The notes under the pieces were generated by a model. That model worked only from the letters and a program-made list of their open reading frames with translations, ran no database searches and had not been told where the DNA came from. Position numbers and translations under genes: made by a program. A stretch of 64,000 bases of DNA from Saururus chinensis (Eukaryota; Streptophyta; Magnoliopsida; Piperales; Saururaceae). The stretch is from NCBI GenBank assembly GCA_035235625.1, contig CP141146.1, forward strand, positions 4,954,501 through 5,018,500, given 5' to 3'. Positions 1 to 11,962 of this stretch are shown here, piece by piece. Within the stretch, counting starts at the first letter, position 1, and every line of letters begins with the position of its first letter.

Positions 1-1552
1 CTGTTGGATACTTTCTCCAACATATGACATATGAAAAGTTGAAAACTTGCCTTTCACAGGTATTGCCAACGGGAAGCATATGATGTACATCATCCCATCA
101 GGTCCTCATGCAATTCACAAACTCCTCTTTCAATTTATACTGAGCCGGAACTAAAGAATGAGATGTGTTATTAATTTTGTTGCATGGTTTGAACTGCTGC
201 CCACAGGCAATGTTGTGAGTTTTCTTAATGTTCGCAAGCAACCAACTAGTGTTGATCATCTCAAGGTTTGAGAAGTGATATCTGGATGGCCATTTGTGGG
301 CAAATTTAATTGCAGTATTGATCAATATCTGAAATCCGTCGAATAATGCTAATTTTTCCAAGTACTATGTTTTTATTTATAATCCATCCAATCCTAAGGG
401 TAAAGAACGATTAGTATCAGAAATACTCAAGCAATACGGGGCACCTAAGTCTGATAATTAACATGGACTCTACATGAAATTTGGTAGAAACCAAGCCATT
501 AATCAAGATGCCCTTACTCCAAGAAAATTTATAAAAAAAAAAAGAGGAAGATAATGAAAATGGACTTTAGATGCTGTTGACGAGATGAGATGAGGATGGC
601 TTAATATTTATTGTATTGCAAGAGAAATTACTAAGAAAAGAATCGTAACTGTGGTGTAGGGTTGTCTCCAACGTTCTATTATTTGCTTAGTTACTAATTG
701 TCATTATGTGATCTTTGCTTAAATGGTTATCTTTTGTCACAATATGCTTCTCAATGCAACTTAGGCTTCTAGTATTACCAACAGGAAAGTCAATTTCCAA
801 TCTTCGTATGGTAAAATTAAGCACCATTTGGCTTCCTGGCGTGGACTTAACGCCACAAACATCTGAGTTCGCTGTTTATCAACGGCCCCGGAATATGGCT
901 ATCAGCTTCCCAAAATCCGATTCCCCATCTTGTCTGAGACTTTATGGAAATATATAGCTACGGCTGCCTTTCCATCTTTAACAGGCAGCAAATGCCTCTT
1001 GGAACTGCCACACCCCTCATCCAATCCATAATGACAAAATTTCAATATATAGTTAATCTCCTTAACTACTACTATTTGCTTAAACTTATGTGGCTTAAGC
1101 TGCAGTGATGTTTGGTTTCTACGTCCATAATTGTACTTAGACAAGATAATTGACCTCCTAAGTTAACTTGTATTTTTTCTTAAATTTAAATATTCCTAGA
1201 GATTGCTTCCTAAGCTGCACTACAGCTAGCAGAGGCCTTGTAGCCGCAAAACTGACTCAATCATTTCTTCCTGGTTGAAGCAGTTTGATCATGATTTGGA
1301 GCCTAGCTATGGAAGAGTTTTTCCAACTTCTTTAGCCGAGCCTATAAGTTTTGTAACAGGAAAAATTCTTCCCTTAATGACAACATATATATGGTCAATA
1401 CAAAGTCACCACTTACAATGCGAAAGTTAAGTAAACTTTTGCTGGAAGATACTGCGGACATATTCTGGGTCCGAAAAGCTAGCGCGTACTGCTTATTTCC
1501 ACGCATTTTCATGCTCCTGTTCCTTATAACTTCTCCCTCTCCCTTCTTCCTC
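1..1552. other. intergenic, no gene seen
   Basis: AT-rich DNA upstream of the first gene. The short open frames here show no family resemblance, codon pattern or splice structure that I recognise. The last 200 bases are the likely promoter of the HIPP gene that follows. Confidence 0.5.
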
Positions 1553-1559
1553 TATATAA
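1553..1559 (+). promoter_or_regulatory. TATA box of the first HIPP gene
   Basis: A TATATAA-type sequence lies about 60 bases upstream of the ATG at 1617, following a pyrimidine-rich stretch. The spacing leaves room for a short leader. This is a sequence match only; no transcription start is known. Confidence 0.55.
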
Positions 1560-1616
1560 GCAAAGCAACTTCTCCATGCCCTCCTGATCACCTTATACAA
1601 TACTACAACAACAACA

Positions 1617-2245
1617 ATGTTGGGATGTTTTGGGGAGAGAACAATGCCGAACGCTATGTCTGTAAGTTCTTCAAAAATCCTCTTATCCTAATTAAAGTTC
1701 TATAAACCAGCACAATCAACTCTCAATGGTTTAAAACTGCTTATATGTCTCAAATCATGTTCATTAGATTGTAGAGCTTGGCGTTCACATGGACTGTGAA
1801 GGCTGCGAGAAGAGAGTCAGGAAAGCAATCACCAAGTTAGATGGTAAGAGCCTGCACAGATGCTATATACCTCAATCATGTGTCATCAATGAAGCCATGT
1901 TTCTAATGGTTTTGCATTGCAGGGGTTGATAGCGTGGAGATTGACACAGACAAACAGAAGGTAACAGTGACGGGATACGTAGACCGGAACAAGGTGCTCA
2001 AGGTGGTGAGACGTACGGGCAGAAAGGCCGAGTTCTGGCCGTATCCCTACGACGGGGAGTACCATCCCTTTGCACTTCAATATCTGGAGGACTCCACCTT
2101 CTCCTCTACGTACAACTACTACAGGCATGGCTACAACTCAGGCGTCCAAGGCTACTTCCCGGACCCTGCATACTCTACCATTGTGGACGATGACACCGCC
2201 GCCATGTTTAATGATGAAAATGTCCATGCATGTACCATCATGTGA
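1617..2245 (+). CDS. heavy metal-associated isoprenylated plant protein (HIPP), one HMA domain
   Basis: Three exons (1617-1661, 1768-1843, 1923-2245) with GT-AG introns give 147 residues. One HMA fold covers about residues 16-80, with the metal-binding motif MDCEGC at 23-28 followed by the usual KRVRKAI helix. The protein ends in CTIM, a CaaX box for prenylation, which defines HIPPs. The middle is rich in Tyr, Pro and Asp. Family members bind soft or transition metals and sit at membranes or in the nucleus; many respond to stress, cadmium or pathogens. The short first exon and the intron positions match the small single-HMA HIPP type. The ATG was chosen because it follows the TATA box and joins in frame to exon 2. 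The metal and partner cannot be read from the sequence. Confidence 0.9.
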
Positions 2246-3901
2246 TGTGAGAACTGATCAACATAGGCAAATATGCGATAAGAAGAACATTGGTCATGGC
2301 TGCAGTCGGTAGAGCTGGGGGTTTTTACTTTGTGGTTCATGGGTGACAGAGGGTTTGCTTGGTAGCTTCTGTTACTTGGTACAACAAGCAAGAGTAAATG
2401 AAGTGGTGGCCAAGTAATGCCTTGGGTGGTCGCTTAATGTCGATTGTCAAAGAAACATTGCTGTCTGGGAGTTGCTTTCAAGATAACGGCGCCCTAATTA
2501 TATAATTAAATAAAGTTTAAAAGAGGGTTTTACTTAAAAACTTCTCTCTTTCTGTCTGCCAGCAATCCTGGATTATGATTGGACAAGAAGTATATATTAA
2601 TACCATGTAGTACCATATTGGTTGGAATATATGCCAATACAATATGGAACCCATCAATCAAAGTTCAGTGGCTAGAAACAAAACCTGCAATGTATTTGAT
2701 TTGAGTCAGATTAGAAAAGAAAAAAAGACTAATTAGGATTAATAAACTAATACTGTAGTCCACAGATCCCATAATTCAGAAATTTTATGATGTCATAGTT
2801 TGACATAGTTCAATCTCCTCTCCAACTTTAAACTGATCCATAGTACGAACCTTATAATATTACCGTTCTTTGAACCATAACAAATACTTTTCCACAAAAA
2901 TGCCCCACAACAGATTGCTTCTATAATAAATTCAGTCTTCTGGTACTTTGAACAATTGTGCGGAAAATACTCAGATGATCATAGGCTGAGGGACAATCCT
3001 CACAAATAAATATGACTTTTATTCACAAATCAATATTCTTAATTAATCGTGCTAAACAAGCTTAATGACGATCGATTACAACGTGTTTCATGGACATGAA
3101 TTAATTAAAAGTCAATGGGCAACTTGGTGTAGCGTCTGCAGGCATATGCTCCTATGAGTGTGATTTGTTTGTTGTGATCAAATGCTTAAGTCCATAATGA
3201 TACTTCAACTTCTATTTTCTGTCTTGCTTCACTTTGTGTGGATGTTAAAGATATCACTTAGAGAAGGTAGCACTCCATTATCAGCCATAGAAGTACCAAC
3301 ATTCAAATGTTTGATTCGCTAGCTTTGCCATGGCACCGATAAGTTGATAGATAAGAGCATGTGGGCGAATGGATGTTGGATTGCTGGTCCCTCTTGTCAA
3401 TAATCTTGGAGGAATCCTATTCTTTTGTACCAAATGGAGAATTGAAGTACTTAATTTAGGGCAACATTGAAATAGTTTTGTACATATGCAATGTGCTTCA
3501 GTAGGAGTATTTTTGAAGTGTGGGCTTGCAATATGTTGGGCGGTGTAGGACCCACATGATGGAGCAAGCAGGTGCCTCAGCTAGCTAAACTACAAGAGTG
3601 TATCCAATTCCTGACATGTTGTGAGGAAAGCAAATGGAAAGCATCTGAATTTCTGAACCAGGCCGGTAAGACAAGGATTGCTGTGGTTGGCTAGCTACCA
3701 ACTGGATGGGACAATATTCTCCCATGTATCATGCTAGCTTATGCTCATGAGATCATGATGCTCTTCCAATTGGAATTTGGAGAACGAAAGATAAACAAAA
3801 GCACATAGACTAGAGAAAAGAAGTCACGGTTTTGTAACAATTTTTTTTCATTACAAAAAGATTTTGACACCAAAGTTCTAATACGCACAATCAAACAGAT
3901 A

Positions 3902-3975
3902 TTCCCTCCGTCTCATACAGCTCCGTTTTGGTTTTTAAGATGAACTAATTAACTATTAATGTGGAACGGATGGAG
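3902..3975. mobile_element. short Stowaway-like MITE
   Basis: Begins TTCCCTCCGTCTCATAC and ends GTGGAACGGATGGAG, inverted termini of the CTCCCTCCGT type, flanked by TA on both sides. TA duplication and this terminus are typical of Stowaway (Tc1/mariner-type) MITEs. At 74 bp it is very short and has no coding capacity. Confidence 0.65.
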
Positions 3976-4982
3976 TATAATTAATTAGATGCATGTGGAC
4001 CTTATTAACCCTAATTGATAGCAGGAATACATCCCTTCTAATTAACCTTGCTCACAATTTCTCTTCACTTCTCTAGTCACTAGCTAATTTTTTAAACCTT
4101 GTGGTTGCTTAAAAAGTTAGGTTTTTATAAAAACTTATTTTTGCTTAAAAGTAAAGTTTCTAAAAAAATTTATTTATTTTTTAATTATTTTGGGCCAAAT
4201 TCAGGGCTTCTTTGTAGCCTGTGAAGGTTCAATGGGTGCAAGTGGACGCAACACGAAAACCAAATATTGCATGTGACATCCTGGTTCAATATTCTGTCAT
4301 TTCCATTTCATTAAGCTATTAGTATTAGAGCCCCATTTATAATGAACATAAACTCTCACACAATGGTATGAGCTTGGGCATTGTACGCCATCAGATTTTA
4401 ATTTGATGGCGCACATAACTCAGGAGTAAATTAATTTTTACCCCCTTATACTGTAAAACCCAAGCTCATAAACGTTTTCCTTAGTATTAAGGCCTAGTGA
4501 GACTTATGAAATATAGTAATTTGATGGGACTTTTAGTCTTATTTGGACTTTGAATCCCTTGCCAAGGCTGATACTCTATTCACTATCCATTTAGCAATAA
4601 ACCCTAAGTTACTAGTAGCGCACCCAACAAACTAATCATTTTATAGAAATTAACCTATGTCTTGATTGGTTGATAAAATGAAGTAATAAAGTTTCTACTG
4701 CTAGAACGACCATCAAGCATAAGAGTATTTACACCATAAAAAAGATTTGGTCATTTAGCAAGATTCTTAGCTCATAATGACATCACATTAGCGCTTACTT
4801 TGGTCGCGCCGGCAGCATTGCTTACCCTAGACTACAGCACATTCAGAACCAGAAGCAGATATTATTCAGTGCTCCCGAAACACGTCAGCCACTCACTATG
4901 AGAAATATTTAAATATGCACACTTGCATTCAGCCCAAAAGAAGCCCTCTATTAGGTGGGCGAGTGGCTATAGGCTATAGCTC

Positions 4983-5211
4983 ACCATTGGGAAGCATTTT
5001 TTATACTCTCTCTGATATTGAGCCGAACAAAATTTAATTTCAAGATTGACCTTGCACATATTAGTGCACGTTAGCATAAGTTAATAATATTTATGCTAAT
5101 ATGTGCTAGCGTATGCGTCATCGATCTTAAAATTAGAAGTTTCCCATATATTCCTTACGCTCGGCTCATGTTAAAGAGAGAGCATGAAAAACGCTTCCCA
5201 GCCATTGAAGG
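4983..5211. mobile_element. hairpin MITE, family with GTGCTAGCATGTGC-like core
   Basis: The two halves are inverted copies: ACCATTGGGAAGC with a following CTCTCTCT stretch and GAGCCGA on the left, and the reverse complement of the same pattern on the right. The centre contains mirrored 'ttagcataa...ttatgctaa' words. Related copies sit at 26425-26604, 46419-46630 and 46661-46877. No open frame. The exact ends and the target-site duplication are not resolved. Confidence 0.55.
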
Positions 5212-5489
5212 TAATAGGTTATAACTAGTTTTTACTAGCACACGCTCATATAATAAGGGGTTTATATTAGGCATATTTAAATATATTTTTATTAGCTATT
5301 TATTTTTTAATAGAGTTTTTTATACACATGAGGAATTTGACACCACCTATTTTGTCCAGCCTACCCCATTAACACCGGTAAATATCTACTTGTCTATATA
5401 TATCAGACCTGTAGATATCTACCAACTATATAAAAATAAGATAGGCTAGATAAAGTAGGGGGTAGTTTATGCTTCCTAGTCACCATCAT

Positions 5490-5880
5490 GAAAAGTTGTA
5501 TCGACCAATACGGTGGGCGAAACACCCCCCACATAAATCCATAATACATATCGGTCGTATCGTATCGATGCTTAATTATTTTATTAATTTTTTATTTAAA
5601 AAAAATTCCTTAAAAACAAAAACACAAATTAAATTTAACCTCTTTAAAGTTGAAAGATGATAATGTTCTTATTATATTAAAAATATTTTTAAAAAATTAT
5701 ATAAGATCAATACAAGTGGGTCCATACAATTTACATAATTACTTTTTAAAATATAGTATTTTACAATTATGCATTTACTTAAACATCTAACATATAATTT
5801 TCTCCATAGTATTTATGTAACTCATATTAAATATCTTATTTGGTTTTAAAATAAATTAATTTTATAGAACTTAATATGAG
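5490..5880. repeat. diverged AT-rich dispersed repeat, copy 1
   Basis: Contains 'cggtcgtatcgtatcgat' followed by an A/T-rich tract, 'ttacataatta', and 'caattatgcatttacttaaacat'. The same ordered words occur at 8180-8450, inside the larger hAT element. Family unknown. Confidence 0.45.
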
Positions 5881-5912
5881 ACAAAAAGAATAATAATTTG
5901 TACAGGACGGAG

Positions 5913-7341
5913 CAGGGTTGCATCTTGGGTAGGGTGGGGTTGGGTATTATAGTACTTGACCCTACCCAAGATAGAACCCGAGATTGCAGTACTCGACCTT
6001 ACCTAAGATATAACCCGGAATACTAAAACCCTACCTGACCCTAGATAAAGTCTGAAATAAATTAAACTCTTGGCAATTTCAATCAAAACAAAAATACTCA
6101 TACGCTAATTTTTCGAAGTGAGAATAAACACTAAAATATGAAATAATCAAGTATAATTCTTCAAAGAAATAAATATTTACACCTAAAATCTTACTTTGAC
6201 ATCTAAATATAAAAAAAAAAAACTCTTACTACTAAACCTGGAATGGAACAATCAAATAACTACAGTTTGCATATGCCCAAACTCTTACTATTAAACTTTG
6301 AATGAAATAATATATAACATGCATACACCCAAACTCTTACTATTAAACCTGGAATGAAACAATCAAATAGCTGCATATACCCAAAATTCACACTATAATA
6401 GTAAAATTTCACCTGCTTATAAAAAAAATAAGAAGAAACTCCAACATCTTCAAATCAAACACAAAATAAACATATGAATACAAAAAGCAAAAAATGATAT
6501 TAGCTTCAATGTAGGGAAAAAAATCAAACACAAAATTAAACGAGTACAAAAAGCAAGAAAATGAAATTAGCCTCAATACAAGAAAAAAAATCAAATACAA
6601 AATTAAAAAAGTAAACTTCTTTGGAGCATACCTTATGAGTTAGATTGTACACACCTTCGCTACTCCAGCCTCCACATACCACAGAGACAGAGGTTGGTCG
6701 TCCACTTTGGGCTGGCCGATCAAGGTGAAAGAGGGGTGTGGATGGTGAGGATGAGGAGGATTTTTTTGGGTAGGCCGTAGACAGGGAGGACAAAGGGGGA
6801 GGTCGGCCGGTGACGGGGAGGAAAAAGGGGGAGGCCGGCAATGACAAGGGGGGACGAAGGGGGTGAGGATGGGGAGGATTTTTTGGGTAGGCCGTAGACA
6901 GGGATGACACAAAGGGGGAGGTCGGCCGGTGAAGGGGAGGCTGGCTGGCCGCAGACTTGGAGGAAGAAGGGGGAGGCCGGTCAACGACGAGGAGGCTGGC
7001 AGGCTGCAGATGTGGAAGAAGAAGGGGGAGACTGGCAAGCTGCAGACGAAGAGGACGAAAGGGGGATGCCGGCAAGCTGCAGACAAGGGGGATGAAGGGG
7101 CAACCAAGGAGGCCGGCAAGCCAACAATGAAGGGAGGAGGACAAATGGGAATGTCGTTGTTGCGTAGCTGTAAGGGAGAAAGGGTATTAGGGTTTGGGTT
7201 TGTTGTTTGGGTAATGAATTAAAGCAACTGGGCTAGGTTTCGGGTTTTTCTAATTAAAGTTGACCCGACCCAAAATTGATATGTTTTTTTTTTAATACCC
7301 TACCCAGTTTAGGTTGGGTTCGGGTGTTTTGTGTAGCCCTA
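5913..7341. mobile_element. non-autonomous hAT-type transposon, 1.43 kb
   Basis: The left end CAGGGTTGCAT and the right end TGTAGCCCTA are imperfect inverted repeats, each followed inward by GGGTAGGG/GGTTGGGT-type subterminal words. The flanks carry an 8-bp duplication, GGACGGAG (5905-5912) and GGACGGAA (7342-7349), with one mismatch. An 8-bp duplication with CAGGG termini is the hAT signature. No transposase is seen. The interior is AT-rich except for a GC-rich minisatellite at about 6700-7130, whose repeats create long but meaningless open frames. It belongs to a different family from the neighbouring element at 7895. Confidence 0.7.
6740..6950. repeat. tandem GC-rich repeat of about 111 bp inside the hAT element
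   Basis: The sequence 'gggtaggccgtagacaggga' with its flanks occurs twice about 111 bp apart, each copy ending in 'gaggtcggccggtga'. Shorter 'gaggccggcaagc' words continue to about 7120. On the minus strand this gives a Pro/Ser-rich repetitive frame that I do not regard as a gene. Confidence 0.6.
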
Positions 7342-8179
7342 GGACGGAAGAAGTAATAGTGTATGGTTCTAAAATAAATTAATTGTAGAGCACTCGTATC
7401 AGTTAATACGGTCTTCCATGGTCTTATTATGCTTTAAACAAAATATTTTAATAATATATTATTAGTTATAATATTTTTTATGTATATCAAAGGGTTTACG
7501 ACCATTTTAGTACAAACTAAGTATATTATCAGTGTGTACCTATATCTATAGTCATCGATACTATCATCCATATCGATAATGTCTTACATACTCACAAAAA
7601 GCTTAGAAGAAACAATGTCAAGATGCTATTAACATTTAAGATTAACAGTACACATTATCAATCTCATGTATAAATGGCCTTAGGTATTTCTTAAACTGGG
7701 CTCATAGTGCATTAAAATTTTTTCCCTATTTTTCATATTTCTGAACATATATTGCAAACATGTCTGGTGTTGTATGAGAGGTCGCAAATGGCTATTTGGT
7801 ATGAGTAACAGTGTTAAACAGCGCCATGACCGTGTGCAGGGACGAGAACCGTTAAACTTAGTGAGAAATGCGGAAGGCAAATGCTAGCCATGGATAGGGG
7901 TGGTAATCGGGCCGGGCTCAGGCGGGCCCGAGCCCGTTTATTTAGAGCCCGAGCCCGTTAAGCCCGATTACTCACAACCTATTTAAAGGCAAACGGTCAT
8001 GAACCGGTCACGGGCTCTTAACGGGCTCTAATTAAATTCAACTTAAAAAGATTTATTTTTGGCCTTATAATAAGATGTAACTTAAATATATCGTAAAATT
8101 TGATTATTTGGGTTAAATATTCATTAAAAATTATTATTTTATTATTTTTAAAATATAAAATTTTAAAACATACTTAAAA

Positions 8180-8450
8180 ACATGAAAGACCGTATCGACT
8201 GATATGTATCAATAAAATTTTTATTGTTACCAAAAGTTGATACGTATCGGTCATACAGTATCAATATGATCGATATGTATCGATACGGTATATAAAAATA
8301 AATTTATTTAAAAAATATTTTTTTAAAAAAATTCTTAAAAAAACACAATTCAAATATATTGTAAAATTTGATTATTAGGGTTAAATATAATTTACATAAT
8401 TATTTTTTTTACATATAGTGCTCCACAACTATGCATTTATTTAAACACAT
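8180..8450. repeat. diverged AT-rich dispersed repeat, copy 2
   Basis: Same ordered words as the copy at 5490-5880: 'cggtcata...gtatcgat', an A/T tract, 'ttacataatta' and 'caactatgcatttatttaaacac'. It lies within the hAT-like element, either as a nested insertion or as part of the element itself. Confidence 0.4.
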
Positions 8451-9689
8451 AATTATGACCCACGGTCTTATTATACTTTAAAAGAAGTATTATGTTATTT
8501 TATTTCTTCATACTCACTACCATTATTACGTTCTTTTATCCTTTTTTCAGTTAAGTATTTCGTCATAGCTAATAATTCCTTCAAAACTTTCGTCTTGCTG
8601 ATTTCAATGGCCTATTCAACATTAAAGGAGTTGATTATTAGAATTCTTTATTATTTGACATTGGTTATTTGGCGTTGATCTGTATATAAATTCTATGTGG
8701 ATGTCTTCAATAAATAGGTAGCATCTCTAGACCATTTTGGGTTCGTAGAAACTATATATCTCAACCTTTTTTTTTTCTTTTTTTTTCTCACAAGAGATTC
8801 ATTTGCTGCAGTTATATATTGAGCTTTACATGAGACTATTCAGTTGAGAAATGGGTATGTATAGCCCGCCTACGTTATAACATGAGACGGCCACTAATTA
8901 TTAGTTCCAAACTAGTATTCAAGCTTTAACTATATATTAAGTACAAGCTTCAACTAGACAGGAATCAGGTACAACCGTTATGAAATAGTTCAGTCTGTCA
9001 CTTTCTTCCCATCTCCCAACATAAACAACGTCTTTCCACATTGCAGGTTAGGACAAAAAATAACTATTCATATTGTATGTATTTTAAATTCAAAAAGTAA
9101 GCCCCTAAACAAGTATATGTGTCAAAAGATTTATGACAAAGATAACAACTGAATTCGAATTGCACCAATACATTGAAAAATTTATTAGAAGAGACTAGTG
9201 CTTTAGAAGCCATATTGGGCAACGACTAAATCCTCTCTTCCATTAGCAAGGCTTGCAGGCAGTAGGGAGGCTATTCTAAGACTTCATATATGCCCATAAT
9301 GTCATTCAAATAAGCTTTCTGCAGAGAGCGACAAAAACTAATACCATATAGCTTTTTGACCAGATTGTAAAGGAGGTCAAGGGGTAGATCTGCAAGAAAA
9401 AAGATCTGAATCAGAGGAATTTAGCATGAGAAGGTACTAATCCAATCACCACATCCAAAACTTCTAGTATTCAAATCCTAGGTCATTACTTGTCTAGAAA
9501 TGCTTGAAGAAAAGTGGAAGAAGAAGATATAAAAAATCTCTAACAACATTAAGTGCTATATAAACATGCATGCATTTCCCTTTATTTAAAAAAAAATCCT
9601 GCATCTCTATATGAAAAATAACCTATAATGAATAAAGATAGGTAAAATACAATATATATACAAAAGATTGACTTTTCAAAAGATTAACC

Positions 9690-11050
9690 ATTTGGAAGAT
9701 TTGGTCTTGCATTAGGGGATGTACTTGAAGTTAGGAGACCCGTGTTGGCTCTACCTTGAAGGTGGCTCAAATTCATGTCACATACTTTTTTGACCTTTTT
9801 CTCTTGAACCTGCCAAAGTTAAAAGAAAAACAGAATAACTTACAAAAAAAAAAAATTAAATATGTCATAGAAGGTTCAGTGAAATGATTAAGCTGAACCC
9901 ATTCTCTTAAAATAAAACTTGAATCAGGTGTATGATAATGGCGATGGTGGCGCCTAAATTTCCAATTTCTTAGTTTTACAGGATCTGATCGAAATGATAT
10001 AAAATGCTAATTGTATGTAGTTCTAAAAAAAACCTTATCTCCACAACCCACCCTTACAAAGGTAAAAATCTCATATCTGAAAAAAGAAAAAGTTGCACTC
10101 TATAGGGGAGGCATCTTAAAAAATGTTGATTCTTCACATTGGGACAGTTCACTTGAAGAATTGATTGAATTAAAATTTTTACAAAGATAGCATGTGATAA
10201 TGTTTAACAGTCTGTTCTCTAAAAAATATTATCAATACAGAACTAAGTTTTTACAGGTGAAGAACCAACTAACTACTTTATTACCTTCCAGAACTTAATT
10301 GTTTTATCGTTAGTCAATAGAAGGAAAAAAGCACCATTGGCTGTTTGACACCATCTAATCTTGTTTGATTAGCCATTGCATGACGATTACCATTGCTTCT
10401 CACATCTAATGATTATAGTACTCTTGACATAGCGCATACTGCAGAGCCCTTTACAAATTACTGTCTAAACAACAATCCAGTTTTTCTGCAACTGCTTTCT
10501 AGCCCAAAAGCATATCTTAAAACAATAAAAAGGTGCAAGCTAAGGTGCTCTCCATGACCCCTTGGTGCACACCGAGTAACACAGATAAAGCAATAGAGAC
10601 ACACTCATTTCCATAATATCGCCTCAGTAGATCCATCTTAAAAATCATCCATTCGTATGCCACCAGGATCATTATTCCCATTCAGTTAAGAGCTCAACCA
10701 TTTATATACAAGCCTACAACTTTCTTACCAGTCACATCGAGTCAATTCAATAAACCTCAGTGCGCTTCCTTGTCCTCCTATAATATTACCAATATATACA
10801 TATAGAAAGGAAAACCTCCCCTTCACCTCGAATGTAACTTGGAAGAACGGATCATGGATTTTAGAAAGAAAAAGGGAATAAAAATGACGCAAAAAACATC
10901 AAACAAAATGGATGAGAAAATACAAAAGGCCGCACCTTCCTGCACGTCCTCCCCAGCCGCTCGTTTGCCAAAAACCTGCGAGAATTTCCACTCGAGAGGC
11001 GGCGGCGGGCCGCCGCCCGGCGCATCGTCCCTGTCTCCCACGCCGTCCAT
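9690..11050 (-). pseudogene. captured fragment of protein phosphatase 2A B55 regulatory subunit gene
   Basis: Three pieces match plant PP2A 55-kDa B subunits in the right order on the minus strand. Exon 1 is 11050-10936: MDGVGDRDD..., then PLEWKFSQVFGKRAAGEDVQE, ending in a GT donor at the phase expected after VQE. A later exon at about 10370-10285 encodes [20 protein letters not shown] then FWK, with a GT donor. The next exon, at 9809 to about 9690, encodes VQEKKVKKVCDMN then a Ser/Pro/Asn-rich stretch, after a good AG acceptor. The expected second exon (VDIISAIEFDK...) was not found between them, and one base appears to be gained at the start of the second piece. The WD40 remainder is absent. 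The fragment sits wholly inside the hAT-like element. B55 subunits direct PP2A to its substrates; this copy cannot do so. Confidence 0.8.
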
Positions 11051-11872
11051 ATTCCCTCACTCCCGAAAAATCGGCCGGTCCAATCAGCCGCAGCACATCC
11101 AAATCCAGACAATTCCCAGGAGCTACAAAGATATCATCGCCGCGATTGTCCACAAAGAGTTCGCCAAAATGGGGGCTTTGGCCGCCCTCCCCAAACGGAC
11201 TTGGGCGAAACGATGATTGAAGCTTACGATAGAAGCTCGAGGATCTCCTCCACCAGGCTCTGCGTCGTCCGCAGTGATATGATCCAGTCGCCGCAGAGTT
11301 GAAGCCGGTGATCGAAGAGCTCCTGAATGCACTCGGGCGACGGCGAAGCACTCTTGGGCGAAAGAGTGCCTATATTCAAAAACGTAACGGGACTTATCGG
11401 GCTCCCGTGGCAGAGCCCGAGCCCGATTCATTTTACTACAGCCCGATAACAACCCGTTTGTTAATACTCAAACGGGCTCGGGCTAGGGCTGGGCTGGTCA
11501 AACGGGCTCAAGGCCCGATTATCACCCCTAGCCCTGGATAAGGTTGAGGTAATTGGTCGGACCCGGGTCGCTACAGGAGTTGAGCTGCCCCTAGTCACAA
11601 ACCGTGTCCGCTGGTTCGGACACAACTTACGACCGAGTTTGTCCGGTCCGGAGCCCAACCGAGAGAGGAAGGCATTGGCCCTGATCCGCAAAGCGGACCC
11701 TGTGAGACGGCAACGAGGCGGAGGCGGAGGCGGAGGCGACCGGCCGGGACCGACCCATCCGCTTACTCGATTCGATTCGCCGGCCCTCCATGCGCCGCCG
11801 TCGTTCCCGCTTGGGTTAGCCGGAGGAGGATCGGAATCCGATCGGAAAGCAGAGGCCAATGCGAGAGAGAAA

Positions 11873-11962
11873 ATGGGGGGCCACAACGACGCCTTCATGC
11901 GCAACCGGGACGCCGCCGTCCAGGCCCGCACTAAGACCCAGAACCGCGCCACCGTCCAGAGC
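11873..11962 (+). pseudogene. fragment of U1 snRNP 70K first exon
   Basis: The ATG at 11873 opens MGGHNDAFMRNRDAAVQART then KTQNRA, which closely follows the start of plant U1-70K (MGD..DAFLRNRNAAVQARTK.QNRANVLQ). Similarity then fades: after 'TVQ' the frame runs into unrelated sequence, and the LKLIGQSHPTGL segment, RRM and RS tail are missing. The GC-rich DNA from about 11640 to 11872 may be the matching 5' leader. The fragment lies about 340 bp outside the right end of the hAT-like element and about 190 bp upstream of the LPAT1 start codon. How it got there is not clear. Confidence 0.65.

Larger units (their letters stand above)
2246..5912. other. intergenic with small transposons
   Basis: No credible gene. 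The stretch holds a short Stowaway-like MITE (3902-3975), a hairpin MITE (4983-5211) and the start of a diverged AT-rich dispersed repeat (from about 5490). The rest is AT-rich sequence of unknown origin. Confidence 0.5.
7895..11530. mobile_element. 3.6-kb hAT-like transposon carrying PP2A B55 gene sequence
   Basis: The left terminus TAGGGGTGGTAATCGGGCC and the right terminus GGCCCGATTATCACCCCTA are near-perfect inverted repeats. Both ends also carry many 'gagcccg/cgggctc' subterminal repeats. The flanks hold an 8-bp duplication, GCCATGGA (7887-7894) and GCCCTGGA (11531-11538), one mismatch apart, as expected for hAT. No transposase exon is recognised, so it is probably non-autonomous. The interior holds a diverged AT-rich repeat (8180-8450) and, on the minus strand between about 9690 and 11050, exons of a PP2A B55 regulatory subunit separated by intron-like DNA. 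This fits a Pack-type element that took up a genomic host segment, introns included. The age is unknown; one mismatch between the duplications suggests it is not very recent. Confidence 0.75.

Noticed and set aside
6536-7144. Minus-strand frame of 202 codons, Pro/Ser-rich
   Set aside because: Produced by a GC-rich minisatellite inside a hAT element; no domain, and the overlapping opposite-strand frames look equally open.
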